Both the position numbers and the translations under genes were made by a program. Below the pieces are notes generated by a model that saw only the letters and a list, made by a program, of their open reading frames with translations, did not search any database and was not told where the DNA came from. This document shows, one piece after another, positions 11,678 through 22,744 of a stretch of 64,000 bases of DNA. Source of the stretch: Takakia lepidozioides (taxonomy: Eukaryota; Streptophyta; Takakiopsida; Takakiales; Takakiaceae); NCBI GenBank assembly GCA_030704615.1, contig CM060731.1, forward strand, positions 47,740,001 through 47,804,000. The letters are read 5' to 3'. Each line of letters starts with the position of its first letter. Position 1 is the first letter of the stretch.

Positions 11678-14600
11678 ATGGCTTCCTCTGAAGCGGAGTT
11701 CTTCTCAGACGACAAACCAGTGCCGTTCTCCCAGGAAGTCCTTGACAATGGATTTGCAATTGTTCTGGAACATGTCTTGGCTACCCGTTTTCAGCTGCAG
11801 AATGGCTCCATCTTTTTGGAGAAAGAGGTTTACGATATGAAAGGGAAGTTGGTGAAATATTCTTTCCAAAACCGTGATGAGACGGCTCATATCAGCCAGT
11901 GGAGAGTGCGTCCTGGTCGATACAGAGTACTTGGAGAGCCTCGTAGAAAGTCCCTTGGGTCATATGTGACGCCCGGGACTGCTGCTTCGGTCGTTGAAGA
12001 CAAGAGGGAGGTGGTGGTGAAAAAAGAACAGACTTCCTCCACTCCAATCGTTGAGCTTTCGGATTCTTCCGATGATGACATAAGTGAAATTCCAAATCCA
12101 GTCCTTCCTACTGTGGTTGCAGAAGCTGATGAAGAAGAGATTTGTAGTGTCATTCCAAAATTGCGGGCGATGGGAGGAATGGCTGGATTCAAAAGCGAGT
12201 TGCGGGGAATTGATTGGGAATCTTTGAAGCAGGTGCCTGTGAAGTTCTTGCCGGAGACTTTTGATGGCGATATCCTATTCGAGCTGCCTCCTCCTCCGCG
12301 AGTTGGAGGTGTAACAATCATGATGCATGGAATGGACAAGAAACACGACGGGCACCCGTGGTGCAGAACAAAAACATCCAATATTCAGAATGATGACAAG
12401 CTTGTTTTCAGGAGGACAGTTTGCAATGGACACCTTAGGTGTGATAATTTGAATTGCAGACACTTTCTTCAGTCTGGAGTTCATAATCAAAGCGAATGGG
12501 AGGGTCTGGCGGAGAATCCATTTCAGCCTGGGACTGCACCTCCACCGGCAAACACTTTCGTCTGCAAATTCTGCAAACTTGTGCCATCCTGCGTGGCGCT
12601 CTGCGGAGCAAGAATGTACTATGTTGTCCACCGTTTGAATACAATGACGAGAGCTTGTGTGCATTTTGGATTCCATAACCATCCTGTCTCGAAGGGGGAT
12701 TACAGGGAGAGTGTTGAGACAGTATCGAGGTTGATCAAACAGGAGTTCGGGAGAAACCCATCCGCAACAACATCTGCAATTGCTCTTGGCGCAAGCAAGT
12801 CCTTCTTGGAAAGCCATATTTTGAGTGAAGGAGATTCTGTGGGGACTAAACTTGACGGTGCAGCATTGGACCTGGTCATGGATCATTTCTCCACTTTAAG
12901 TTCACCTAACATTCGGCATCAGATCAATGCATTGAGAATGGGCTCTGGGATCAGAGGCTACATAGACAATATTTTGGAATTGAAACGACTGAGCAAGTAC
13001 GATTACATCCAGGACAATGTATTCCCAGGTCAAGGTGCCATCAAAGTTTTTCTTTTCAAAATGTCGACTGTTGGGGAGGGCAGTGGGGTTAGCCTCGTGA
13101 AGCGGATGCAGAAGACTGGGGACTTGCAGAACTGTTTTCTTATGTTTGATCATGTGAAACGAGTGAAGGATTGGACGACAATGGCTTGTCATGTCTACGA
13201 TCCAGTGTACCAACGAGTTATGACAATTGCAGTTTGTGACATGCAATCCGAGGATACGGAATCCCAGAAGCTCATGTGGAATTCCCTGATACGTGTCATG
13301 GGCTGCCATGGGCTGCCATCTCCAAATTTCGCAGGTTTCATGGCGGATAGTGCTCAAGCAAATTTCAATGCTATTCGTATTGTCTTCGGATCGGGCGACC
13401 CAAAAGTGCCTATGCCAGGAAGAGAGCGTACATGTCTATTCCATTGGACACAATCTCTGGAAAAACATACAAAGTCGGACATCAAACCAGAGATGCAGAC
13501 TCAGCACCGTAAATTGTGCAAAGAGTACAAAGATGCTAGAACAATGAAGGAGGCGGACACTTTGTTCCAGACAATTCGTGCCTGGTGGTTCTCTTCTGGA
13601 GCTGCATCACTTGAGAGTATGAGAGCATTGGAAGATTGGCTGGCGTTTTGGCACTTCCGGTATAGACAGTGGGGAGCAGCCATGACAATGGTACGAGGCT
13701 TCTATTTCATGCTTTATTCATACATTTGCTTTCCATATTTTTGACTCATTGCTTTCTTTATGTTGTTTCCTGTGCACTATTCTGAAGTGTGGTTATCCTC
13801 TTTGCAGAACATGTCCATTGAGGAAATGGCAGACATGCCATCTTGCAATTTGGCAGAAACTGTGCACAATGCATGGTTGCAGCAGTCTGGGAAAAGAGGT
13901 CGGGATTTGTATGTGGCAACAACAGATGATTTGATACGTGCCTTGCAACAACAAACCCGATACCGTGATTTCTTACGAGGTGGGGTTGGTGGCAAGGGTC
14001 CGGACAAATCAGAGTTGATGTTGCGTGCTGCAAACAGATCTGGGGATCCAATCAAGATAGCACGGGCGGTGAGCATGTATGCCCAGGGAACGCCACTTGT
14101 TTCTAGAGTTCCACATCTTGAAGGGGAGGAGAGATTCGGCTCCTGTAAGAGGAAATTGAACACTCCACCTGGTTCGGATTCAGATTCCCACAGGGCAGAC
14201 CGTGATAACTTCTCGAAGCCTCGTGTTCCCCTGCATGACAGCTCCGTGTCCGGAACCTCCATTGTGGAGGAACCTCCAACACGACGGCAAGCTCCAGCAT
14301 CAAACCGTGCCACTGAAATGGTGCAGGAGAGAAACAACCCCCTTGATGTGCTTGAGTCCGCATGCCCCGACCACGTTTGGCACATAGAACGCACAAGTGT
14401 CGGGTCTCGTGTGAAATGTACAGCGATCAGGGCAACTAATTTCGAGAAGTGCACTTCATCTATATCCAGAGGTGGTGCCCGAACTCCTGCTCCGACTTTC
14501 ACGGGCTTGATGCGTCCATACGGTCAACCAGAAGCCAAGAACCACAAGTTCTGGTTCTGCGCAGATGATTGTGCCAGATGTGTGCATGGAACTGTGCGTC

Positions 14601-15193
14601 CTTCCGTAGTGATGAAGCCATCTCCTCCAACCGTTTGGCCCGTGAAGGTGGGAACACATCTCAGCTTTCAGGAGATTGAAATGCTGGAGGAGGCAGGTTT
14701 TTCCCTTGCGAGACAACCCCAACTCCATGCATGTGCTACTATTCCTGCGTCCTCCCGGGTCCCCCCGGCAAATCCTGACTTGTGGCCAACCAAACGAGAT
14801 GGAAAGCTCGTTCGGCGTTTCCCTCCAACCGCTGAACACTTTGGCAAAGTGGAGTCCGCAAGAATGCTCCAAGCTCGTGTCGGAAGCACCACGGAAGTAC
14901 CCGATCCAGGATATGGTCGGGTATTCACAATCATCACTTCCACATCTGCTGTTCATGACAGGACCTACGACATCACGGTTTCCAATTTCCCCAATTGCAC
15001 ATGTCCTGATTTTGTGAATATGCTATCAACCAGTTTGGGCAAGAGAGGTAAATTCATACCCTGCAAACATTTGTATTTCATATTTTTGAGGAGGATGGTT
15101 TGCGATCCCAAACGTGACAACTTCATTCACCAGGCCACTATGAGTTTCAACGAGGTCGATACTCTTTTGCAGCGGGATACAACACATGGGTAG
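11678..15193 (+). CDS. MULE-type transposase with SWIM zinc finger (element A)
   Basis: Exons 11678-13690 and 13808-15193 are joined in phase by a 117-bp GT-AG intron, giving about 1132 residues. The N-terminus has a likely SUMO contact region: VKKE followed by IVELSDSSDDD (residues 124 onward). A Cys/His-rich segment (about 225-335) ending HNHPV looks like the WRKY-GCM1/FLYWCH-type fingers of Mutator transposases. The RNase H-like core has an Asp in MFDHVKRVKDW (about 488), an Asp in MADSAQANF (about 554) and the C/H box CLFHW (about 586). A SWIM finger follows at about 1068-1091 (CTCPDF ... CKH). It would bind the element ends and cut them. The ATG at 11678 is the first in frame. The 10-bp target duplication supports the family call. 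The fungal KDZ superfamily is a related alternative. Confidence 0.85.
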
Positions 15194-15843
15194 CATGAAC
15201 TATGTAATGTGGTATGTGGATGACCATGATTTGAAATGTGTAATTCACATCAATTCGTCGGCTGTGCAATGATATGGCCTCCAACTATACGGAGTGAGGT
15301 CTGAGTGACAACTTTTAGGTAGTGCACATTTGTCATTGCACCTTTCGAAGTCTACATGTCTTGCTGTCGCTATGCACTACAATCATCTTTTGAAGATGAT
15401 CATAACTCTCATTGTTATTTGAGGAGGGAAGAAGTCTTCTCGTGGCAGCCTTTATGGCGCACACTTTGTGAGGATATTTTGTCGTCTTCGTAATTGTAAA
15501 AGTGAAACAAACATTTGTAATTGCACAATGTTGGATGCTGCAATTGTAGGCCTCAACGCTCGTCTTGATTCTATTTAGGCAAGATTCCCTGCATTAATTC
15601 CACGGTCATAGGACCATCCACGGTTATAGGCGGCGCATGTTAATGCTGACGTGGCAGTTGACGGACAGTGCCACGTCATCATTTACCGCCACATCAGCAT
15701 GCTGACATGACGCTCACGCCACGTCAGCATGTGTGCAGGCTCACGTCACGTCAGCTGGCGTGAGCGTACGCTCACGCCACGTCACTCCTGCGTGAGCGTA
15801 CGCTCGCGCGCTCACGTGCAACGCTCACGCCATTGCGTCGTTG
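15194..15843 (+). repeat. Right subterminal region and terminal inverted repeat of MULE A
   Basis: After the transposase stop there is an AT-richer 3' untranslated stretch to about 15600. From 15640 come many CACGTCA, GCTCACGC and GCGTGAGCGTACGCTC words. The end reads, in reverse complement, CAACGACGCAAT then GGCGTGAGC, the same offset as at the left end. The words TCCACGGT and ATAGG near 15610-15640 recur in the matching place of element B (about 52008-52055). Confidence 0.7.
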
Positions 15844-15853
15844 TTCTCCAAGA
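15844..15853. repeat. Target-site duplication of MULE A, right copy
   Basis: Exact repeat of 4470-4479 (TTCTCCAAGA). On the minus strand it spells the end of the codons before the methyltransferase ENV motif. Confidence 0.9.
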
Positions 15854-16262
15854 TGTATGCTGGAGATACAGCTTGATGAAGCTGCAAGTGGCGCAAAACC
15901 CGCACCATCTCCCAAAACAGACCCGACCTCGAGTCTCACAATCCATTGCCATGCCCTGCTGATGAATACCCTTGGCAGGGCCAACCTGCCACTACCAAAT
16001 CAATGAAGCCAACCCGCTCCAAATCCTGCACCCCCAGCAAAGAGATATCTGCTGGCAAGGCCTACTGATATCCACGAACCGCAGACACCGGCAACAACTC
16101 AGGGTACTGCTGCACCAACTGAGCAATATGACGGAGTGAGATGCGTCGTGTAGTCTCATCCCTCTCTACATACAGGTAACGCCGAACTCGTATACCTGCC
16201 TGTAACACAGCAGCCAATCCGGTGCTGATCCCGCCAAACAAATCCAGAAGACAAATGCCTTC
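15854..16262 (-). pseudogene. DNMT3-like methyltransferase of the Ty3 element, N-terminal half
   Basis: The minus strand reads LLDLFGGISTGLAAVL (motif I, SAM binding), GIRVRRYLYVERD, then ISLRHIAQL, an in-frame TAG, and DLVVAGWPCQGYS (motif IV with the catalytic Pro-Cys). A second in-frame stop follows the motif IV segment. The GI-TG spacing in motif I and the short distance to motif IV resemble DNMT3/DRM enzymes. The frame runs straight into the MULE A target site. C5-cytosine methyltransferases methylate DNA cytosines; a retrotransposon-borne copy might methylate its own cDNA or host DNA. This copy is dead. Confidence 0.8.
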
Positions 16263-16588
16263 ATCCGGATACTACCACACAATAGGTGTGGTGTCCAATG
16301 GAGACAACTGAGGTGGTCCTGGTGCAATCCCTGCACTCTCTTCCTCTCCTGACAATACAAAAGCCTCCACCCAGGCTTGTTGCACCCGTCGATCAGCATC
16401 CCGCTGCAAATCCTTGCTCGTGCCCCACAATGGAGTCTAAGCAACCATGGTAGGCAACTCCGCCATACCATACATGTCATCCTGCTCTCCCGGAGGTGGC
16501 ACATCCTCTGAATGACGTTGCCCTTAAGCAACTCTCCAGGCCAACTCACTGCCGCTGTGAATGCTGCTAGTGTCGGCATCTTGCCTCG

Positions 16589-17164
16589 CTAGGCAACCGC
16601 AACTCCTCCTATGAACGTCACAGGGAGCTGCACACGCCGGCCCTCCACTGACTGCCATGCAGACCTATAGGAAGCTGACTCCTCCCAAAAATCCAGGGTG
16701 AAGCCCATGGGGTACAATACTGCCCCACCAACCAGGACATCGTACGAGACCGCTTCTGTCACAATGGCCTTGGCTCGCATCACTGAGCCATATGTAGGAT
16801 GATCCGGCCATAGTCTGATAGCCAACTCACGCCGTGTCATGCCCCGAGCCTGCTCCGATCCTCCCAGAGACGTCTGTATCTATAAAGGACAAGGCTCCAT
16901 ATCCGCCTCCGTGAGGCCCAAGCCTGCAATAGCAGCTCTGCCCAGCATCAATGGCTGAGCTCCCGAGTCCAACAAGACCCGCAGTGGCCGGTATCTCTTG
17001 TCTGCCGGTCCACTCAAACAGAAAATGTCATCCTGGTTGTCTAACATGACAACTCCAGGTGTCACCATGGCGCGCTCAATGGCTGGCCTAGTTGGCAGCT
17101 CCATCAACCTGGCAGCTGCAGCTTGCCATGGCGCCGCCGTGGCAGTCTTGACCCTCAAATCCAA
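16589..17164 (-). pseudogene. Ty3 aspartic protease region
   Basis: Two open pieces (17164-16880 and 16840-16589) in different frames. The first ends its conserved block with LLDSGAQPLMLG, the DSG active-site triad of retroviral-type proteases. The second (RELAIRLWPDHPTYG ... LPVTFIGG) is the domain that follows in this retrotransposon type. A frameshift near 16860 separates them. The protease would cut Gag-Pol. Confidence 0.75.
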
Positions 17165-17178
17165 GGATCCCTCCGGTA

Positions 17179-19141
17179 CTACACCTTAACCTCCCCACTC
17201 TCACATAGTGTAGCTGCCAGCCTGAACACCTCAGCTGGTCTTACCCCCGGCGTCGCAATCATGGTAGCCGAGAACAATGGAGCCTGACACACAGATGTGG
17301 CCGCTCCTAGCAGCACATTAGCTGCCGTAGCCTTGGCAACACTAGGTAGTGGTGCTACCCGTGTAGCTCTCCCCAATGGCATAGTAACCTCCGCCTCCGT
17401 AATAGTCGGGCGAGAACTAGGTGCCATGGATGGCGTCGACACTGTCTCCGCCAATGTAAATGACTGAGAAAGCCTAGCCTGACGGCTTGCCTCCCTACGC
17501 TGTGGATCCAACTCCATCTCTGCACCTCGTGGCTCAGGAATTCGTGCTGCTCCTCGAGTCACGGCTGCAGCAGACTCCACCTGCACTAGTGGTAGTGTTG
17601 CTCCGCACATGAATCCCATGCCTCCCATATCTCCTCCCTCAGGAGCAGGAGGTGGACCATCCGGCCTTGGAGCCGGTACCACCTGAGCTGTAGCCATGGC
17701 AGCAAGCCTCTGCTCTAGCTGCTGAAACCGGTTGGCCATGCCTTGGTCAACACCCTAACCTCCGCGTCCTTGGCCATGTTGATCTTGCCCTTGGCCTGCA
17801 CCTCGTGCCTGGCCTTGTCCTCTCTAGGCTGCTCCACCTCGCCCCCGGCCACCATTGTTCCCTTGGAACTGGCCTGAGCGCAACTCAGGATGCAAACCAT
17901 AACACTGGGCTTCTCCATGCCCGTACTTGCCACAATGCCCACACTGCAACTGTGCAGGCTGTGCATGTGCCGGCTCTTTGCCTCCCTCTGGGCAATCCTT
18001 CTTGACATGGGGTCCTCCACATGTCCAGCACACCACATCCGCCCATTGTTGGCCAACAAATGAATGGAGAGACCCCTGCATCTGAGGTCCTCTCTGCCCT
18101 TCCCTGAGCTTCACCTGAGCCCCCTTGTTGCCTTGAGCACATTGAGGTAGTGGTTGGCTAGGAGCATCACTACCCCGTGGTGTCTCCTTAGCAAATCCCA
18201 CCATGACCACTCGTTCTTCCACCATGTTGAGCTCTATCCGCTCTGCCAGCAAAAACACATTTGCTAAGGTGGGTTGGGCCGCTTGTAGGAGAGTTGCATC
18301 CCGCACCCTTCTCGTCAGCTCCTTGTCCAACATCCCATACCAGAATTGGACTGCCTGAGCTTCCGTAATCCCTTGGGTTACATTTATCAAGCGCCTCATG
18401 CGAGTGAAAGCCTCCCTCAAGCTCTCAGTAGGCTTCCGTTGGAACTCTTGCAAGCTCCGCAACTTCTCTGTCCTCACCCCCTTGGTAGTTCCCTCTCAAC
18501 TCTTCGAAGAACTCCACAACAGGGTTGAAGGCAGGCACGGGTACTGGTGCTGGTGCGGTAGTGGCTTGGGTGGACGTCGTAGCTATGGTACCACCAGTCC
18601 TACTAGTCCCACTGCTGCTTGCTGAAGCTGCCGGTGCAGCGGCAGGTGTAGCCACTGCCCTCGTGACTCTAGTGCCCCTAGTGATGGAGACATAGTCGGG
18701 TGACCGGTACATCATCCACTCCTCGATCTCAACCTCATGCCCCCGCCTGAACTCATGGTAATCATCCATAGGCGGCCCCTCAAGGTGCTGAAACGGCCCT
18801 TCCATGCCATGAAAGGCGTAAATAGTTGTGGATTGCGCATTTGCTGCAAATCACACCAACTATCAAACTCTTGGATAAAATCATCCAACTCGATGGTGCC
18901 CACCGCCCCAGAGTACCTTCATGGCCCCTTGGTAGCTCCATACATCTCCTCCATTGTGTCCCACAACAATGGCAAGAAACAACTTGCACCGCCGGTATGA
19001 GTCCTCCTGATTCACAATCCGAATCAAACCTTCCGTAGAAGACACAGGAGGTGAAGGTGGCTTAAACCGCACACCTCGTCTCGTGTACCTACTAGTATTG
19101 CTAGTGCTCGAACCGGCACTGTCCCCAGCAACTAGTGGCAC
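17179..19141 (-). pseudogene. Ty3 gag with two zinc knuckles, frameshifted
   Basis: Pieces at 18805-18425, 18477-17824 and 17739-17179, plus the 19141-18881 start, cover a Gag. The middle piece holds the capsid-like helical segment (TESLREAFTRMRRL) and two Cys-rich knuckles: CWTCGGPHVKKDC and CGHCGKYGHGEAQC, the second a standard CX2CX4HX4C. The last piece is a Ser/Thr/Ala/Pro-rich linker into protease. Several frame changes show decay. Confidence 0.75.
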
Positions 19142-19799
19142 CTCCGTGTTGACAAACTGTCACTCAACCGGTCATGAACATGTCCCTAACCCCCTCTCCA
19201 CAAGGTAACCGAGTAGAGAACCTGTTGCGGCTTATGGTTTGGAATACTAGGTTCCTAACATAGCCTACACCTGTACCTACATCCACCGCAAGCACTCCTA
19301 TGGTTGGCTGGTCATCACCTCCAACCTCACCACAGGAGAAACAATGATGGTCTGACTGGTCATCACCCCAGCCTCACCATCGACAGCATGCTCTAGGACT
19401 GGCCGGTGATAAAATCCGGACCAATCACCTATAAAAACAAGCGCCCGCACAAAACTAGCATGACGCACAGTCAAGCATGCAGGTATGGAGGGGATCCAAA
19501 CACAAGAAATCAGAACGACAACTCCCCCACACCAAAAAACAACTCCACGGTGTTGCTTCTGCAAGGACACCCCAGCCCAAACCCGGACTGACTCTTGCCT
19601 CCACCTACGGAAAGGTCTTGGCCTTGGCCTAATGAGAGGGTGGAAACTACGAGGAAGAGAAGCTAAAGCAATGCCTAACCCCAACATGCCCTCATCCCAA
19701 CACTCTTCCTCTCCTCACTTCCCTCACTTGCATGACCATATCATGAAGATATTCCTCAAATCGCCCTCCACGAGCTTCAAAATTTGGCCTTCAAGACCA
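19142..19799. other. Upstream flank of the Ty3/DNMT element
   Basis: No gene was recognised. This is where the 5' LTR or leader of the minus-strand Ty3 element should lie. A GTGATAAAATCCGG/TATAAAAAC segment near 19405-19440 could be promoter-like, but no matching second LTR is present in the window. Confidence 0.35.
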
Positions 19800-20600
19800 C
19801 ATGTCAGTCCTTAGGCAGTCCACCAGTGCCTCCACGAGTCAGCACAGGCTGTCCACAGGTCAACACGGGCCACCACAGACCAGCACAGGCCCACACAGAT
19901 CAATGGTCACAGCCATCACAGCCCCACACAGGCCACAGCCCATCACAACCCCAAAGGCCACATGTCACAACCTGTCACAGCCCCCACGGCCACAGGTCAC
20001 AACCCATCACAACCCCAAAGGCCACAAGCACAGCCTGTCACAGCCCTACAAAGCTCACAGGGTCACAGCCCCAAAGGCCATAGCCTGTCACAGCCCGCCA
20101 CAGCCCATCACAGCCTATCACAGCCCATCACAGTTCGCCACAGCCTGTCACAGCCCATCACAGCCCCACAGGCCACAGGGCACAGCCTGTCACAGCCCCT
20201 CATAGCCCGTCACAGCCCCACAGGCCACAGGCCACAGCCTATCACAGCCCCTCACAGCTCGCCACAGCTTGTCACAGCCCCACAGGCCACAGGGCACAGC
20301 CTGTCACAACCCCTCATAGCCCGTCAGAGCCCCACAGGCCACAGGGCACAGCCTGTCATAGCCCCTCACAGCCCATCACAGTGCCACAGGCCACTGGGCA
20401 CAGCCTGTCACAGCCCCTCACAGCCCCACAGGCCACTGGGCACAGCCTGTCATAGCCCCTCATAGCCCGTCACAGCCCCACACGCCACTGGGCACAGCCT
20501 GTCACAGCCCCTCAGAGCTCGTCACAGCCCCACAGGCCACAGGGCACAGCCCATCACAGCCCATCACAGCCCGTCACAGCCCCACAAGCCACTCATGACA
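19800..20600. repeat. CA/GT-rich minisatellite of ~10-bp units
   Basis: A long run of variants of CCYRTCACAG and CCACAGGCCACAGG makes up this block. Higher-order units of about 60-80 bp (CACAGCCTGTCACAGCC followed by a CCACAGGCCACTGGG-like word) recur. The Ser-Gln-Pro-rich frames here are by-products of the repeat and not genes. Confidence 0.9.
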
Positions 20601-20979
20601 GTTTAGCCATTTCTCCAAGGGGTTTAGCCACGCCAAGCTAGGGTTTGTGTCTCTTGGACTCTAGGCTTCTTTGCACCGAGCTATGGCGGTTGTGAAGAAA
20701 TCAGCAAGGTATTCTTGCTCTTTCGGCTCCCACACACCACCAATAGTAGTCCTAAGCCACGAGGAAGATGGTTGCCACAAACCAAGCCTTCTTTCTCACT
20801 TAGACTCCCCAAACACGCCACTAAACTCAATGGCAAACAACCAAGCCTTGCTGGTTTCCAGCCCTTATGAGCACTCATTCAAGCGTTTCCCTTGGCCATA
20901 GCATCTGTCTTAGAGCCTATTCCAGCCCCCTACACCTGCCACTTCAAGAGCCATGCTCTATCCAGGCTTGAGGTTGAAA

Positions 20980-21450
20980 CCCCAACTCAGAACACGCTCT
21001 ACAAGTGTCGGACTGTCACATAAGAGCAAATCAGCCCCTTACCTTCTCTTCTAGTTCTCTAAAGCTTGAAAACAAAAGCCCAATGGACTGAAGGCATGCT
21101 CCACACATGCCCCACTCTCACCACCAGAGAATCAGCCCCTTTGCTTTCTTTCTTGCACCCACCAACCTGAAAATACACGCTTCAGCGGGCTGGAAGCATG
21201 CTCCACACATGCCCAACAGGGAAACCAGCCCCTTCCTTCATTTCTTGCACTCCCAAACCTGAAAGTACAAGCCTTCAACAGGCTGAAAGCATGCTCCACA
21301 CATGCATTGCTCTCACATAAGGGAAGTCAGCCATTCCCTCTTCCTTGCTTGCCCTCCAAGCTTGAAGATGGAAGCTTCAATGAGCTGAATACATGCTCCA
21401 CACATGCAACCTCTTCACACAAGAGGTATCAGCCCCCTATCTTGGCTCCT
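20980..21450. repeat. Degenerate ~100-bp tandem repeat
   Basis: About four diverged units, each containing GCATGCTCCACACATGC, then a CTCACACAAG-like word, then TCAGCCCC and a TTTCTTGC-type stretch. The conserved word is itself partly palindromic (GCATG ... CATGC). No coding potential was found here or in the flanking 20601-20979 and 21451-22280. Confidence 0.7.
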
Positions 21451-22294
21451 TAGCTCCTTGATGCTCTCTAAGACAAGACTAAGCACTCCACAGCCCTTGC
21501 CAAGCTCCTGAAACCCTAAGGCTTATATTTCCAGCCACAAGACACTCCTCTTGTGGTGCAAGAGCTCTTCTTCCAAGCTCTGAAACCCTAGGTGCACATT
21601 CCATGGTCTTGCCGCACCTCTTAGCTCCTGTTCCAGCCCTGCTCTTGCCATGACAAGAGCCCTCTCAATGTTGAACCTCGAGATTGAAACCCAATCTCAA
21701 CATACTCCATAAAGTGCACTGATTCGCCCCAAGCCAAATCAGCCCTTTCGCTTGGTCTTGCAATCCTGCAGCATGGTGCTTTCATCTCTGAAGCTGAAGA
21801 TCGAATGTCAAGGTCTACCACCTCGTAACCCACATCGCCTCCGCTTCTAACAACCAAGAGCTCTACGGTGCTCCTTGCATAACAACCTGGTTTCTCAAAG
21901 CTACTTTTGAGGAGGGGATGCTCATACACCACAAAATATGAGAGGAGAGACAGCCAGACCCATCCTGATCAGACAGTCGATTAAAGTTGCAAATAAGGAC
22001 TTATACATGACAGATTAACTGCTAGATCATGTCACTTGCATCAGGACAGACCTGGAAATCTAAGACATCTACATTTATGACGATTAATTAGCTGGACATC
22101 ACCTAATCTACTCTTGCGAGCTAGTGGGCAGTCAGTTATGGGCACAGACAGCAAATGACACAGTATCTGCAAGCACTGGCTCTCAGATAAATTGAGAGCT
22201 ATGTACATCGATCTGGAGAAATAGTACTGATAAGGCCCCTTTACACTCTAGAGACGCCAACTTGCCGACCGAGCAAGAGAACCCGATCATATCA

Positions 22295-22324
22295 AAGAAA
22301 TGAAATGAAATGAAATGAAACGAT
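22295..22324. repeat. (GAAAT)n microsatellite
   Basis: Five consecutive GAAAT units. The reverse-complement word CATTTCATTTC also ends the LINE 3' ends near 28090, so this may be a leftover retrotransposon tail. Confidence 0.7.
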
Positions 22325-22519
22325 GTAGAATGGAAGGACCAACGCTACAAAGAGAGCTCTAGATGGATCGAACTGTAGTACGAGAGGGCACCAACTTCAT
22401 AGATCTCGGACATCCGGGCTGGTGCCGAGGATCGTCCCTCTTATTATTAGTAAGTTAAAAACCAACAAAACACTTCCTTCACGAGAATGAATTAAGCAAC
22501 CATTTATAAAGTTAGTCAT

Positions 22520-22610
22520 CGCACAAGAGGGCTGTGTGTATGAATGCCTGTGCATTGGCCTTTGCGTCTGGGGTTCAATCCCCTGTGCTGCCTTCATGCT
22601 GCTGTCCCAG
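22520..22610 (+). repeat. tRNA-like (possibly SINE-derived) segment
   Basis: GGTTCAATCCCC fits the RNA polymerase III B box, and the flanking bases CTGGGG/CCCC could pair as a T-arm. No convincing A box or full cloverleaf is present, so it is more likely a SINE relic than a working tRNA gene. Confidence 0.3.
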
Positions 22611-22744
22611 AAAGGGGGCTAGTTCCCCCTCAACTTGGCCAAGTATAAGCTGTGGCTCGGGATTGCTTGGAAAAGTAAAACCGTCCATCCCCAGATTCAC
22701 TTGAAGAAACTTGAGTGTCATTCAATTGTTGAGTTTGGAGCTCC

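Larger units (their letters stand above)
4480..15843. mobile_element. Mutator-like DNA transposon, element A (two divergent genes)
   Basis: An 11,364-bp insertion bounded by a perfect 10-bp direct repeat and by imperfect terminal inverted repeats. Reading inwards from both ends, GGCGTGAGC begins after exactly 12 bases and CACGTGAGC follows 4-5 bases later. Both subterminal regions are crowded with GCTCACGC/GCGTGAGC and CACGTCA motifs. Inside are a minus-strand nine-exon gene (ParB-like plus DNA methylase-like, 10821-5514) and a plus-strand two-exon transposase gene (11678-15193), transcribed away from a shared ~860-bp spacer. Both frames are open throughout, so this copy could be autonomous. 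It sits within the decayed Ty3 element and is therefore the younger insertion. Confidence 0.9.
519..19141 (-). mobile_element. Decayed Ty3/gypsy retrotransposon carrying a DNMT3-like methyltransferase, split by an inserted MULE
   Basis: Read on the minus strand, the order is gag (about 19141-17700), aspartic protease (17164-16589), a DNMT3-like cytosine methyltransferase (16262-15854, resuming 4479-3950), reverse transcriptase/RNase H (3587-2082), integrase (2066-1191) and a C-terminal tail with a PHD finger (1190-519). Stops and frameshifts occur in every part, so the copy is dead. The methyltransferase coding sequence stops at 15854 and continues in the same reading frame at 4479 once the 4480-15843 insertion and one target copy are ignored. 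Charophyte Ty3 elements that have captured DNMTs are known from the literature (de Mendoza and colleagues, 2018). LTRs were not identified at either end. Confidence 0.85.

Noticed and set aside
11678-15193. Assignment of the transposase to the KDZ superfamily
   Set aside because: KDZ and MULE transposases are related; the 10-bp target duplication, finger, CxxH core and SWIM finger fit MULE better, and I cannot run the profile search that would decide.
519-19141. Two separate Ty3 fragments rather than one interrupted element
   Set aside because: The methyltransferase frame and target duplication join the two parts to the base.
19784-20465. Ser-Gln-Pro/His-rich ORFs as genes
   Set aside because: They are translations of the minisatellite in several frames at once, with no upstream gene signals.
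22520-22610. Functional tRNA gene
   Set aside because: Only a T-arm/B-box-like segment is convincing; no acceptor stem or A box.
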